NCBI GenBank assembly: GCA_035516035.1 | Contig: DATJAS010000044.1 | Coordinates: forward strand, 19,854 to 83,853 | Direction of reading: 5' to 3' | Length of the DNA stretch: 64,000 nt | Source: Fen-1273 sp035516035 | GTDB taxonomy: Bacteria; Bacteroidota; Ignavibacteria; UBA10030; UBA6906 | In this document: positions 1-9,513 of the stretch, piece by piece | Numbering within the stretch: position 1 is the stretch's first letter | How the letters are laid out: each line of letters begins with the position of its first letter | The notes under the pieces: generated by a model | The model's input: the letters and a program-made list of their open reading frames with translations, nothing else | Databases searched by the model: none | Told to the model about the DNA's origin: nothing | Position numbers and translations under genes: made by a program

Positions 1-1229
1 TGCTGGCCGTCGGGACCGGGGCCAAGCAGGAGATCCTCGAACAGATGAAGCTCCTCGGGGCTAACAACATCATCATCACCCCGGTCGTCGAGCAGGAGGA
101 GGGGAAGGTCGAGGAGGAGCCAGCGACGGGCAAGAAAGAGAAAAAACGGTTCAGCCCCGGCCTGACGCTTGACGACGGCGAAGGGATATTGAGCACGCTC
201 CCCGGGATTGAATTCGTGAGCCCGGAAGTGGTCATGGAGACCATGATCGTGCGCGAGGGGCTCAAGCGCACTGGGAAGCTCGTTGGCGTCGATTCGATAT
301 ACTTTGTCACAACGGATTTTGCCCTCGAGCGGGGGCAGCTCTTCTCGCGGGCCCAGATGAGCCAGGCGCTCCCGGTTGCGGTAATCGGCCACGGGATCAA
401 GACGAGGTTCTTCTCCACTCAGGATCCCATCGGCGGCAGGATCAAATGCGGGAGCCTCTGGCTCACGGTGGTCGGTGTGTTGCAGGAACGGCGGCTGAGC
501 AAGGACAACATACAGCATCTCGGCCTGCGCGATTTCAACTTCGACGTGTACACGCCCGTGAAGACGCTTCTTCTCCGCTACAAGAACCGGACGCTGGTCA
601 CGCGGCTCGACGTGCAGAAGGCCGCGCGGGAAACCGGCGGGGACGACAATAACGGCGAGCAGAAGAAGGCGGTCAATTACCACCAGCTCGACCGGCTGGT
701 CGTCCGCGTGGCGAATACGGACCAGATGGCGGGCCTGGCGGAGGTCATCAGCAGGATGCTCGAGCGCCGGCACAATAACGTGGTCGATTTCCAGGTCATG
801 GTCCCCGAGCAGCTCCTCCGGCAGGCGCAGCGGACGCGTGAGATATTCAATATTGTCCTCGGCGCGATCGCCTCGATCTCGCTGATCGTGGGGGGTATCG
901 GCATCATGAATATCATGCTCGCCTCGGTGATGGAGCGGACAAAGGAGATCGGCATTCGCCGGGCTGCGGGAGCGACGAAGCGCGCAATCGTGCTCCAGTT
1001 CCTGAGCGAGGCCATGATCATCAGCTTCACGGGGGGAATCATGGGCATTATTCTCGGCTTCGCTATCAGCTCCGCGATTGAGACGTTCGCAGGCGTCCAG
1101 ACGATCGTGACGTTCCTCTCCGTGCTTGTCGCGTTTGTGATATCTATATCGGTGGGGATCCTCTTCGGCATCCTCCCCGCGCGGCGCGCGGCCGAACAGG
1201 ATCCGGTTGCGTGCCTGCGGTACGAATAA
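1..1229 (+). CDS. MacB-type ABC transporter permease (5' truncated)
   Basis: Inner-membrane permease of the MacB/FtsX family, which works with an ATPase, a periplasmic adaptor and a TolC channel in efflux or lipoprotein transport. The frame is open from the window edge (it reads AVGTGAKQEILEQM before the first Met at 45), so the N-terminus and first membrane helix lie outside the window. A periplasmic MacB-like core is followed by the FtsX C-terminal domain with three hydrophobic helices and the family motif MERTKEIGIRRAAGA. An acidic/Lys-rich insertion (EEGKVEEEP onward, about residues 18-40 from Met45) is longer than in most relatives. The TolC-like gene begins 17 bases after the stop, which fits one efflux operon. 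Family is clear; substrate cannot be told. Confidence 0.9.
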   Translation, partial: LAVGTGAKQEILEQMKLLGANNIIITPVVEQEEGKVEEEPATGKKEKKRFSPGLTLDDGEGILSTLPGIEFVSPEVVMETMIVREGLKRTGKLVGVDSIYFVTTDFALERGQLFSRAQMSQALPVAVIGHGIKTRFFSTQDPIGGRIKCGSLWLTVVGVLQERRLSKDNIQHLGLRDFNFDVYTPVKTLLLRYKNRTLVTRLDVQKAARETGGDDNNGEQKKAVNYHQLDRLVVRVANTDQMAGLAEVISRMLERRHNNVVDFQVMVPEQLLRQAQRTREIFNIVLGAIASISLIVGGIGIMNIMLASVMERTKEIGIRRAAGATKRAIVLQFLSEAMIISFTGGIMGIILGFAISSAIETFAGVQTIVTFLSVLVAFVISISVGILFGILPARRAAEQDPVACLRYE

Positions 1230-1246
1230 ACTACCGGACAGAACGA

Positions 1247-2716
1247 ATGAAGAACTCGGCCCTCCTGCTTATGCTCCTGGCGACCGGCACGGCGCGCCTC
1301 CCCGCCCAGGTCGACACGACGTGGTTGACGCTCCACGACTGCGTGCGCATGGCGCGCGAGCAGGGCCCCCTCGGCGCCATGGCCCGGAGCTCTCTGGAGG
1401 AGAAAGAGTCAACCTACCGCTCGTTCATGCGCGGGCTTCTCCCACAGCTTTCACTCCAGGGGGATGCTCCCGGCTACACCCATTCCATCAACCCCGTCGT
1501 CCTCCCCGACGGGACGACGATGTTCATCCCCCAGAGCGAAGCATCTTCCGCGGCCAGCCTCGCGCTCACGCAGAAGATCCCGTTCACCGGGGGCCTCCTC
1601 TCCGTCCTCTCCGGGCTGAACAGGATCGACATAATGGAGTCGCGGACGCACTACTATAACGCGAAGCCCCTCTCCCTGTCGCTCACGCAGCCAATTTTCC
1701 AGCTCAACACGATGCGCTGGGACGAGGAGGCGCAGGATCTCCACTACCGTATGGCCCCGCGCGAGCTGGCCGAAGCGCTCGAAGACTGCGCGGCTGATGT
1801 GACGAACAAGTTTTTCGACCTTCTCGTGTCGTCGATGAACGCCTCAAACGCCTCGCTCAACGTGGCAATCAACGATACCCTCTACAGGATCTCGCGCGGC
1901 AGGTTTAACGTCGGCAAGATCGCGGAGAATGACCTGCTCCAGAGCGAACTTGCCTACCTTAGCGCGAAGACCGACTTCGAGAACGCTGAGGTAGGGCTCT
2001 CCCGGTCGCGAGAAACGCTCAGGGCGGCGCTCGGCATGTCGCCGGTGGTCACGTTTGCACTCGTGCCTCCCCGGGAGATCACCGGCGGGCGCGTCGAACC
2101 TGACTCGGCGCTCGCGGCGGCGAGGCGCTACCGGAGCGACATGCTCAATTACGAACTTCAGCGCCTGACGGCAGAGCGGGGGGTGATCCAGGCGAAATCG
2201 GACAACGCGTTTGTCGCGACACTGAACGCCAGCATAGGGTACAACCAGACTGCCCCGGTGCTCCCCGATGCCTACCGGCAGCTCCTTGACCAGCAGGCGG
2301 TGAGCTTGGGGTTCACGTTCCCGATATTCCGGTGGGGAGCGGGGAGCGCTGCGGTGGATGCGGCGCTTGCCGAGCAGAAGCGCACGGAAGTCTCGGTGGC
2401 GCAGCAACGGTTCGACGCGGAGCAGGAGGTCCTCTACGAAGCGGCCAGGCTGAACCTCCTGCGAGAGCAGGTGGCTGTCGCGGCTAAGTCCGACACGATT
2501 GCACAGCGGCGGTTCGACGTGGCGAAGGATCGCTACGTCATCGGCAAGATCGATATACCGATCCTCTTTATCGCGCAGAGCGAGAAAGACGCGGCGCGGC
2601 GGGCGAATATCCAGACGCTCTGGAATTACTGGGCGAGTTACTTCCGGCTCCGGCGGCTCACGCTCTTCGATTTCGAGACCGGGGAGCCGCTTGTGTCGCT
2701 CGAAGGGGGGCGGTAG
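1247..2716 (+). CDS. TolC family outer membrane efflux protein
   Basis: Probable outer-membrane channel of a tripartite exporter, 489 aa. The start at 1247 is preferred over an ATG at 1211 because it begins directly with a signal peptide (MKNSALLLMLLATG... cut near LPAQ) and does not overlap the permease. The mature protein has the two-fold repeated, Ala/Leu/Glu-rich long helices of OEP domains, with the usual segments ALALTQKIPF and GFTFPIFRWG. It follows the MacB-like permease, so the two likely work together. The 3' end overlaps the end of the convergent pseudouridine synthase gene by 79 bases. Confidence 0.9.
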   Translation: MKNSALLLMLLATGTARLPAQVDTTWLTLHDCVRMAREQGPLGAMARSSLEEKESTYRSFMRGLLPQLSLQGDAPGYTHSINPVVLPDGTTMFIPQSEASSAASLALTQKIPFTGGLLSVLSGLNRIDIMESRTHYYNAKPLSLSLTQPIFQLNTMRWDEEAQDLHYRMAPRELAEALEDCAADVTNKFFDLLVSSMNASNASLNVAINDTLYRISRGRFNVGKIAENDLLQSELAYLSAKTDFENAEVGLSRSRETLRAALGMSPVVTFALVPPREITGGRVEPDSALAAARRYRSDMLNYELQRLTAERGVIQAKSDNAFVATLNASIGYNQTAPVLPDAYRQLLDQQAVSLGFTFPIFRWGAGSAAVDAALAEQKRTEVSVAQQRFDAEQEVLYEAARLNLLREQVAVAAKSDTIAQRRFDVAKDRYVIGKIDIPILFIAQSEKDAARRANIQTLWNYWASYFRLRRLTLFDFETGEPLVSLEGGR

Positions 2717-3306
2717 GCTCGCTGCGTGGAGGCGGCGGAGAGGAGTTCCTCCCTCTCCCGCTGAGTTGCATTTCGCCACTGGCCGGGAGCCAGGCCTTGC
2801 AGCGTCAGGCTTCCGATCGAAGTCCGCACAAGCCTGAGCGTCGGATGGCCGACCGCCGCCGTCATCTTCCTCACCTGCCTGTTCTTCCCCTCCGTGAGGC
2901 TGATCTCAAGGCAGGCCGTGGGTACGCTCTTCCTGAACCTGATAGGAACCGGCCGCGGGGGAAGGTCGGGCTCGGCTGGAAGCAGACGCACGCTCGCCGG
3001 GAGCGTTTTTCGCCCCTCAATTTTGACCCCCTCCCGCAGCCTTCCCAGGGCCCCCTCGTTGGGGATCCGTTCCACCTGTGCAACGTACGTCCTCCGGTGG
3101 CCGAACCGCGGGTCCGTCACCATGTGTGTGATGCGGTTATCGTCCGTCAGGAGGAGTAGCCCCTCGCTCTCCGCGTCCAGGCGCCCGGCAGGGTACACGG
3201 ACTTCGGGAATGGGCCGAAGTCAGCGAGCGTCTGCCACTTTCCCTCCCGCGTGAACTGGGAGAGCACGCCGAAAGGCTTGTAGAAGAGTATCAGGTGCGC
3301 TGCCAT
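2638..3306 (-). CDS. RluE/RsuA-family pseudouridine synthase
   Basis: Converts a uridine of rRNA to pseudouridine. The sequence opens with YKPFGVLSQF and has the catalytic motif YPAGRLDAESEGLLLL with the nucleophilic Asp at residue 44, then RTYVAQV and GKNRQVRKM, all typical of the RluE/RsuA group. An N-terminal S4 domain is absent, as in RluE. The last 40 or so residues (Ser/Arg-rich, ending VSRRSRK) are not family-like and lie antisense to the tolC-like gene, so the true stop may simply have drifted into the neighbour. An AT-rich -10-like box (TACATT) lies six bases before the ATG with no ribosome binding site, but no good -35 was seen. Confidence 0.88.
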   Translation of the reverse strand: MAAHLILFYKPFGVLSQFTREGKWQTLADFGPFPKSVYPAGRLDAESEGLLLLTDDNRITHMVTDPRFGHRRTYVAQVERIPNEGALGRLREGVKIEGRKTLPASVRLLPAEPDLPPRPVPIRFRKSVPTACLEISLTEGKNRQVRKMTAAVGHPTLRLVRTSIGSLTLQGLAPGQWRNATQREREELLSAASTQRAYRPPSSDTSGSPVSKSKSVSRRSRK

Positions 3307-3361
3307 GCCGCCAATGTATGCAGAAGGAGCGCGAAATGCGATTGCGGGAGCGGGCGCTTTC

Positions 3362-3390
3362 TTGATTCTCGGCTCGCTTCTCTCTACTTT
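3362..3390 (+). promoter_or_regulatory. Housekeeping-type promoter for the glycosylasparaginase gene
   Basis: TTGATT at 3362-3367, a 17-base spacer, and TACTTT at 3385-3390, about 30 bases before the start codon. It matches the TTGAnT-17-TAnnTT pattern repeated across this window. Seen by eye; activity is inferred. Confidence 0.55.
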
Positions 3391-3419
3391 AGTATGTCAC
3401 TGATAACACGCGCAACAAC

Positions 3420-4484
3420 ATGCCGACGACCCGGAGGACATTCCTGCAACGAGCCGGGGCGGCTGCCGCGGCGGCCGTCGCGGGTGCACCGCTGATCCCG
3501 TCCCTTCTCAAGTCCGCGCCGGCGCCATCGCCCGGCCCGATCGTCATCGCCAGCGGGAACGGCCTCGAGGCGGTGAAAAAGGCGATGCAGGTGATCCAGC
3601 AGGGGAACGACGCGCTGGATGCCGTCATCGCCGGCGTGAACATCAACGAGAACGATCCGAACGACACCAGCGTAGGGTACGGCGGCCTGCCCAACGAGGA
3701 CGGCGTGGTCGAGCTGGATTCCGCCGTGATGCACGGCCCGAACCACATGGCCGGTGCGGTGGCGTCGCTCCGCAATATCAAGAACCCCTCGAAGGTCGCC
3801 CGCCTGGTCATGGAGCGCACGGACCACGTGCTGCTCGTGGGAGAGGGGGCGCTCCGGTTCGCGAAGGCGCACGGCTTCGTGGAGGAGAACCTCCTCACCG
3901 AGAAGGCTCGGGAAGAGTGGCTGAAGTGGAAGGAGAACATGTCGAAGGAGGACGCCTGGCTGCCCGTGCATGCCGACACGACCCGCGCCGACCTTATCGG
4001 CGAGGCGTTCGCCCCGTACATGAAATACACGGGGACGATCCACTGCAGCGCCATCGACAGGAACGGCAACATCTCCTGCGTCACCACCACGAGCGGGCTC
4101 GCGTGGAAGATCGCGGGGAGGGTCGGCGATTCGCCGATCGTGGGGGCGGGTCTTTACTGCGACAACGAAGTGGGTGCCGCGGGCTCGACCGGGCGCGGCG
4201 AGGCGAACCTGATCAGCTGCAACAGCGTGATGATCGTTGAATGGATGCGGGCGGGGAAGTCGCCCGAGGAAGCGTGCCTGTTGGCGTGCAAGCGCGTGGT
4301 GGAGAACAACAAGCAGCGGCGGCTGCAGGACGATCAGGGCCGGCCGACGTTTAATGTCTCGTTCTACGCGCTCAGCAGGAAGGGGGAGCGCGCCTGCGCG
4401 TCCGTTTGGGAGCCGAAGGAGTACGCGGTCCACGACGGCAGGGAGGCACGGCTTATCCCGGGTGCGTACCTGTACAGGAAATGA
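3420..4484 (+). CDS. N4-(beta-N-acetylglucosaminyl)-L-asparaginase (Ntn-hydrolase), Tat-exported
   Basis: Cleaves the GlcNAc-asparagine bond of glycoasparagines. The precursor self-cleaves to expose an N-terminal Thr. The protein aligns with bacterial glycosylasparaginase over its full length (354 aa). The predicted cleavage site is at YTGTIH, making Thr206 the nucleophile, and it is followed by the family blocks TTTSGLAWK, GRVGDSPI, GAGLYCDNE and GAAGSTGRGE. The N-terminus TRRTFLQ followed by an Ala-rich stretch is a twin-arginine signal, so the enzyme should fold in the cytoplasm and act in the periplasm. No clear ribosome binding site precedes the ATG. The next gene starts 22 bases downstream and probably shares the transcript. 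Confidence 0.92.
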   Translation: MPTTRRTFLQRAGAAAAAAVAGAPLIPSLLKSAPAPSPGPIVIASGNGLEAVKKAMQVIQQGNDALDAVIAGVNINENDPNDTSVGYGGLPNEDGVVELDSAVMHGPNHMAGAVASLRNIKNPSKVARLVMERTDHVLLVGEGALRFAKAHGFVEENLLTEKAREEWLKWKENMSKEDAWLPVHADTTRADLIGEAFAPYMKYTGTIHCSAIDRNGNISCVTTTSGLAWKIAGRVGDSPIVGAGLYCDNEVGAAGSTGRGEANLISCNSVMIVEWMRAGKSPEEACLLACKRVVENNKQRRLQDDQGRPTFNVSFYALSRKGERACASVWEPKEYAVHDGREARLIPGAYLYRK

Positions 4485-4506
4485 CTGTCCCACAACCCGG
4501 CACTGA

Positions 4507-6459
4507 ATGAACGTTTCGCTACGACGATTTCAGATATTCCTTCTCGTCTTGATCCCCCTGGCGGCTCGTGCGCAGCTTTTCCGGATAGATACGCTCGCGC
4601 GCGGCCCCGCCATACAGCTCCCGTCCGCCTTCGCGTTCGTCCCTGGCGCAGACGATAAGTTCTTCTTCGCTGAGCGAAGCACCGGACGCGTGCGCCTTTT
4701 TGACGGCGCCCTCCATCCCGGCGCTTTTGTCACCGTCCCGGTGGAAGACGAGGGGGAGCAGGGACTCCTCGGCCTTGCTGTCCATCCCGATTACCCCGAT
4801 TCCCCCTTTGTCTACGTCTACTACGTCCGCGCGATCGACAGGGCGGGGATCCTCGAGCGCTACCGCGACCAGAACGGCGAAGGGGTGTCGCCCGACCTCC
4901 TCCTCTTTATCGCGCGCAGGGACGAGGCGACGCAGAACAACGGCGGCGTTCTCCGCTTCGGCCCGGACGGCAAGCTCTACCTCGCCGTGGGGGACCACGG
5001 CGCGCGGCCTTCCAATGCGCAGGACACGCTCGGGGGGAGAAACCTCCGGGGAAAAATCCTCAGGCTGAACCCGGACGGCACTGTGCCTGACGATAACCCC
5101 TACCCGCGGAAATATTTCTGGTCGCTCGGACACCGTGATCCAACGGGACTCGGGTTCGATCCCCTGAACGGCAGGATGTACGTCACCGAGGGAGGTGTGC
5201 TTGCCAACGAGGTGCTTGCGGTCCCGCGGGGGGCGAATTTCGGCTGGCCCGGACGTCGCCCGACTTCGCCCGATTCGGGACGCTCCCCGGCGGTTCTCTA
5301 CAGCACCGTCAGGTTGGACCAGCCCGACCTGAGAGGTGTCGCGGTGTACCGGGGAGACCTTTTTCCCCGGCTCAACGGGAAGATCCTTTTTGTCGGGAAC
5401 GCCGACCCCACGCTCTGGGTCGGGACGTTCCTCCCCGGGAGGGATTCGCTTGCGGTCGAGCCGATATACAAATCAAATACCGGGTTCTCCGACGTGCAGG
5501 TCGGCCCCGACGGCTGCATCTATCTGGCGAACGGTCCTTACCGGGGAAGCCGGATCGTGCGGCTCTTCCCGGTCGCCCCGTCGTTCGTCTCGGCCCCCCC
5601 TTCCGCCGCGGTGCTCGGCGAGCCGTACCTCTACACGCCAATATTCAACGGCACGCCCCCCGTGCTCGAGGTCGTGAGCGGACCGGAAGGGATGACCGTC
5701 GACACGACGGACTGGAGCGTACACTGGGTTCCGTCGAAGCCGGAGGCGCTCGCAAGGAAGGCCCAAGTGACGCTCCGGGCACGCAACGGTGCGGGAACTG
5801 TCGATCAGCAGTTCACCGTGTCCATCCAGAATGTGAACGAGCCTCCCTCGGCGTTCGCGCTCACCTCCCCCCCGGACAGAAGCGAAGAGCGGTTCCTCGG
5901 GGAGGACCCGTACGTCATGTTCAGCTGGTCCGCGGCGCACGACCCCGACCTGGACACCGTGCGCTACGCCATCCAGATCGATACCGTCGCGACGTTTGCC
6001 AGCCCGTTCCTCCTGACAATCGACGCCGGGACGTCCGATTCAGCCCGCGTGGCGCTTCCCCAGGCGAGCGCCGAGTACTACTGGCGTGTGGCCGCGACCG
6101 ACGGGAAGTTGACGACGCTTGCCGCGCCCCGCGTGTCGCGCATCAGCGTAATCTTTTCGAAATTCCTCGGCCGGGAGCGTGCCCGGCACGTCGAATCGGT
6201 GATCGAGCCGGTATTCCCGCCGCCGGCCCCGCTGAACCAGCAGCCGGACATCAGGTACACTGTCCCCCGCACCGGGTACGTGCGTCTCTCCGTGTTCAAT
6301 CTCCTCGGGCAGGAAGTGGCGCGTCTCTACGACGGCACGCAGCAAGCGGGGACGTACGACGTGGCGATCAGCGGAGCCAACCTCCCGAACGGCATCTACT
6401 TCTACCGCCTCATCGCCCCCGGCTTCGCCGAGACAAAGAAGATCGTGGTGTCCCGGTGA
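4507..6459 (+). CDS. Glucose/sorbosone dehydrogenase-like beta-propeller protein with T9SS sorting tail
   Basis: Secreted 650-aa protein. After a signal peptide (FLLVLIPLAARAQ) residues of about 25-350 form a PQQ-dependent aldose dehydrogenase-like propeller, with EQGLLGLAVHPDY, RDEATQNNGGVLRFGPDGKLY and LGHRDPTGLGFDP. Two Ig/FN3-like domains follow (about 360-450 with a putative Ig motif, then 455-555). The last 80 or so residues match the type A sorting domain of the type IX secretion system (GYVRLSVFNLLGQEVARL, then NGIYFYRL and KKIVVSR), so the product should cross the outer membrane and be anchored or released at the surface. Catalytic activity is inferred from the fold. It converges on the phosphatase gene with only three bases between the stops. 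Confidence 0.88.
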   Translation: MNVSLRRFQIFLLVLIPLAARAQLFRIDTLARGPAIQLPSAFAFVPGADDKFFFAERSTGRVRLFDGALHPGAFVTVPVEDEGEQGLLGLAVHPDYPDSPFVYVYYVRAIDRAGILERYRDQNGEGVSPDLLLFIARRDEATQNNGGVLRFGPDGKLYLAVGDHGARPSNAQDTLGGRNLRGKILRLNPDGTVPDDNPYPRKYFWSLGHRDPTGLGFDPLNGRMYVTEGGVLANEVLAVPRGANFGWPGRRPTSPDSGRSPAVLYSTVRLDQPDLRGVAVYRGDLFPRLNGKILFVGNADPTLWVGTFLPGRDSLAVEPIYKSNTGFSDVQVGPDGCIYLANGPYRGSRIVRLFPVAPSFVSAPPSAAVLGEPYLYTPIFNGTPPVLEVVSGPEGMTVDTTDWSVHWVPSKPEALARKAQVTLRARNGAGTVDQQFTVSIQNVNEPPSAFALTSPPDRSEERFLGEDPYVMFSWSAAHDPDLDTVRYAIQIDTVATFASPFLLTIDAGTSDSARVALPQASAEYYWRVAATDGKLTTLAAPRVSRISVIFSKFLGRERARHVESVIEPVFPPPAPLNQQPDIRYTVPRTGYVRLSVFNLLGQEVARLYDGTQQAGTYDVAISGANLPNGIYFYRLIAPGFAETKKIVVSR

Positions 6460-6462
6460 GCC

Positions 6463-7695
6463 TCACTTGCTCCGCCGGATCACCACGATGGTCTTGTCGT
6501 CCGAGTACTCGAGCAGCTTGTTGTGCTTCTGGACGTCTTCCACGATGAGCTGACAGATCTCCTTCGGCGTGTGCGAGCGGAGGTCCTTCACCTTGGCCAC
6601 CAGCCGGTCCTCGCCGTACATTTCCCCCTTCTCGTTTGAGGCCTCGACGATCCCGTCTGTGTAGAGGATCATGATGTCGCCGCGGCGCATGATCGTGAAC
6701 TCGGTCCTGTATTTCTCGGCGGGGAATGGCCCGATGATCTGGCCGGTTGCCCCCAGCAGCTCCGTCTGCCCCGTAGCGGCATGGAGGAGTATCGGGAAGC
6801 AGTGCCCGGCGTTCACGTACGAGACGAGCCCGTTGTCCGAATCGGTGAACTCGGCATACACCATCGAGATGAAGTGTTCGGGCGTGAACGTCTTGTTGAC
6901 GAGGCGGTTCAGCCGGCCGATCAGCGTGCTCATCTTCGTCTGGAACTCGACCCCCATGCGGAGCGCGCCGGAGACGTACAGGGCCTGCGCGGCGGCGGAG
7001 AGCCCCTTGCTTGCCGCGTCGCCGATCACCACGCCGAGGCGGTCCCTGTCGTCGGAGGCCTGGAGGTAGTCGAAGAAATCCCCCCCGACGATCCGCTCGG
7101 AGAGCGAGATGCCGTAGATGTCGTAGAATGCGAACTTCAGCTCGTGCTCGGGAAGGATGCTCCGCTGGATCTCGCGTGCCTGGTCCAGGTCGCGCTCGAG
7201 CTGTTTGGCCTTGCTCTCGCTGCGCCTGTTGCGCAGGGCGGATGTGAGCGCGCTCCCCAGGATGTTCAGCGTGTAGAGCATGTCCTCTTTCAGGTAGTCG
7301 GCGTTGATCGCCAGGACGTACTGGTAGAGGTTGTATGACCGCCAGGGGATCTTCTCGCCGACCCCGGTGGCCGAGTAGTGCGAAATCCCCTTCTGCCGGA
7401 GATAGCGGTTGGTCTCGTTGGCGACGATCGTCCCCTTCTTGTCGAGCTGGCCGAACATCGGATAATCGACCACGCGGATCCGGAAGTTCTTCTGGATCTC
7501 CTCGATCTCGCCGTACTGGCGGAGGAGCCGGTAGTTCCCCGAATTCGATTCGAGCTTCCAGATGCGGCCACCCCTGATGCGCGTAGCCTCGTTGACGATG
7601 ACGCTCTCGAGGATGTGACCGAGGAGCTGTTCTTCCGTGCGGAACTTCTCGTCGCTCAGTATCCTGATCGTCCTGTACAGCTTGTGCTGGTCCAT
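6463..7695 (-). CDS. PP2C-family (SpoIIE/RsbU) serine phosphatase with N-terminal sensory region
   Basis: Cytoplasmic protein phosphatase of 410 aa. Residues of about 1-160 resemble a degenerate GAF-type sensor. A short coiled coil (LERDLDQAREIQRSILPEHE) leads into the SpoIIE-type PP2C domain, with metal-binding motifs IVGGDFFDY, VVIGDAASKG and ILYTDGIVEA, and a C-terminal SDDKTIVVIRR. Such enzymes usually dephosphorylate STAS-domain anti-sigma antagonists. Two STAS genes lie elsewhere in this window, but none is adjacent. It is the last gene of the minus-strand run that begins with the C39-like gene, 24 bases after the DUF1684 stop. Confidence 0.9.
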   Translation of the reverse strand: MDQHKLYRTIRILSDEKFRTEEQLLGHILESVIVNEATRIRGGRIWKLESNSGNYRLLRQYGEIEEIQKNFRIRVVDYPMFGQLDKKGTIVANETNRYLRQKGISHYSATGVGEKIPWRSYNLYQYVLAINADYLKEDMLYTLNILGSALTSALRNRRSESKAKQLERDLDQAREIQRSILPEHELKFAFYDIYGISLSERIVGGDFFDYLQASDDRDRLGVVIGDAASKGLSAAAQALYVSGALRMGVEFQTKMSTLIGRLNRLVNKTFTPEHFISMVYAEFTDSDNGLVSYVNAGHCFPILLHAATGQTELLGATGQIIGPFPAEKYRTEFTIMRRGDIMILYTDGIVEASNEKGEMYGEDRLVAKVKDLRSHTPKEICQLIVEDVQKHNKLLEYSDDKTIVVIRRSK

Positions 7696-7719
7696 GATGC
7701 TCCGGGTGTGGTGCCGGGT

Positions 7720-8400
7720 TTACTGGTGATATTTCATTTCGCCCACGCGCAGGGCGATTGCCAGGTGGTCCTCCTCGCGCGGGATCGCGCAGCTGTACCT
7801 GGGGCTGTACGCGCAGAAGGGATTGTACGCCTGGTTGAGGTCGATCGTGTACAGGTGGTGCGGGTCATGCGTGTCGTTGCCGATCTCGAGGTAGCGCCCC
7901 ACCTCGTACGTCTCGTGCCCCGTCGTGCTGTCGGTGAACCAGATGCTCAGGTTGTCGCGGTAGAGGTCGAACCGCTGCCGGTCATAGGGAGTGAACTTGT
8001 AGACATTGAGCCGGAGCATGACGGGCCTGCTGCCGGGACCGGGGACGGGGATTTCCACGTACCCGTAGCGCAACTCGCGGCGGGTCTCTCCCCTGGTTCC
8101 CATGACCGCGACCGTGTCCGGGTCGGAATAGGTGTGAAGGAGTGATGTCCCGCGATACGCCGGGTCGATCGGGAACCAGTTGATCCCGTGGTAGTGCACG
8201 CTCGTGTCCCGCATGAACGGGGAGTTCGGGTCGTGCGCAAACGAAGAGTCCCGATCGGCGCGGAACTCGATGTTCTCTTCCACGATCCGGAGTGTGTCCG
8301 CGCGTGTGAGCGGCTCGAGTGCAGGCTTCCGCGAGCAGGAGGGAGCCGCGAGTAGTATCCCCGCGCACGCGGTGCAGAAAGCGACATGAACAGGCTTCAT
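7720..8400 (-). CDS. DUF1684 family exported protein, probable lipoprotein
   Basis: 226-aa protein of the DUF1684 family, whose function is not established. The start was placed at the Met of MKPVHVAFC because it gives a signal sequence ending LAAPSC, with Cys22 as possible lipidation site (the box is imperfect), and because its ATGA overlaps the glycosyltransferase stop. Family blocks seen include FRADRDSSFAHDPNSPF, LRYGYVEIPVPG, NVYKFTPYD, DLNQAYNPFCAYSPRYSCAIP and EEDHLAIALRVGEM. The four-base overlap suggests translational coupling. Confidence 0.85.
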   Translation of the reverse strand: MKPVHVAFCTACAGILLAAPSCSRKPALEPLTRADTLRIVEENIEFRADRDSSFAHDPNSPFMRDTSVHYHGINWFPIDPAYRGTSLLHTYSDPDTVAVMGTRGETRRELRYGYVEIPVPGPGSRPVMLRLNVYKFTPYDRQRFDLYRDNLSIWFTDSTTGHETYEVGRYLEIGNDTHDPHHLYTIDLNQAYNPFCAYSPRYSCAIPREEDHLAIALRVGEMKYHQ

Positions 8401-9509
8401 CGGTGTTCCCCGACAACGTTCATATAAATGCGTTCCACGTCGGCCGCCATCCGCTCGGCCCGGTATCGGCGATCGAAAAGGGCAAATGAGGACCGGCCGA
8501 ACTCCCGCAGCGTTCCCCGGTCGCCGATCGTGGCGATGAGCGCCCGGGCGAGCGCGCTCGGGTCCTCGGCCGGTGTCAGGTGGCCCGAGATCCCCTCCTC
8601 CACCATCGCGGCGATGCCCCCCACGTTGGACGCCACCACGGGGAGGCCCGTGGCCAGCGCACGGAGGATTGCGATCGGGAACATCTCCGAGGCAAGGTCG
8701 ATCGATGAGTGACAGTAGAGATCGAACGCCGGATAGAGCTGCCGGAGGTCGTCCCTGAAGCCAAGAAACCGGACGCATCCGGTAATGCCGAGCGCGGCCG
8801 TTCGGTCCTTCAGCTCCTTCTCCAGCTCGCCGTCCCCCACGATCAGAAAGAGCACGTTCCTGGCCTCGCGCGCGATAATGGCGGCCGCCTCGAGGAGAAA
8901 CCTGTGCCCCTTGAAGGGGACAAGCCGCGCCACGTTCCCGACGACGACCGTGTTCTCGTCGATCTTGAGCGAGCGGCGCGTTGCGGCCCGCCATGTCGCC
9001 CGTGCCTCGGGCGGATCAGTCTCGATCCCGATTGGCACCGTTGTCACGCGGCCGGGACCAATATGGTCCCGTCGCAGGAGCACGTCGCGCCCGGCCTCCG
9101 CGTCCGTGATGAAGTGTGCGGTGGCGAAGTGGTTCCGCAGCGCGTGCGTGATGTTCCGCCGTATGGAATGCGTGCTGTGCACCCCCGCGACGTGCCGCGC
9201 CGGCGTGAACGATGAGGCAAAGCCGGCGCAGGTCCTGTCGTAGTTGGCGTTGCTGTGGACGACCGCGATCGACCGCTCCAGGAGCGCATGTCGCAGGAGG
9301 CGCGAGACGCCGAACACCCTCATCATGTCGCCGTAGGGGAGTGGCACGACCGGGAGTGAGCACTCCTCGCACTTGCGGAGGAGCAGGTGACCGGGACGGG
9401 CGGAGACCCAGACGGCATGCCCCCGGCGCACGAGGTGGCGGGCAAGGACCAGCACGTAGTCCTCCCCCCCCGCAAAAATGTCGGTGGCGTCCGTCAGCAG
9501 GACGTTCAT
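8397..9509 (-). CDS. Family 4 glycosyltransferase (GT-B fold)
   Basis: 370-aa GT4-type transferase using a nucleotide-activated sugar. The N-terminal domain begins LLTDATDIFAGGEDYVLVLARHL, the usual glycine-rich acceptor-side start. The C-terminal donor domain has VGNVARLVPFKGHRFLLEAA, LFLIVGDGELEKEL, VRFLGFRDD and SEMFPIAILRALATGLPVVASNVGG, which carries the EX7E-like nucleotide-sugar site. It sits between a C39-like protein and a lipoprotein gene, with spacing of four bases or less on each side, so it acts in the same pathway or complex. The glycan made is unknown; a surface polysaccharide or envelope lipid is plausible. Confidence 0.88.
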   Translation of the reverse strand: MNVLLTDATDIFAGGEDYVLVLARHLVRRGHAVWVSARPGHLLLRKCEECSLPVVPLPYGDMMRVFGVSRLLRHALLERSIAVVHSNANYDRTCAGFASSFTPARHVAGVHSTHSIRRNITHALRNHFATAHFITDAEAGRDVLLRRDHIGPGRVTTVPIGIETDPPEARATWRAATRRSLKIDENTVVVGNVARLVPFKGHRFLLEAAAIIAREARNVLFLIVGDGELEKELKDRTAALGITGCVRFLGFRDDLRQLYPAFDLYCHSSIDLASEMFPIAILRALATGLPVVASNVGGIAAMVEEGISGHLTPAEDPSALARALIATIGDRGTLREFGRSSFALFDRRYRAERMAADVERIYMNVVGEHR

Positions 9510-9513
9510 CGCA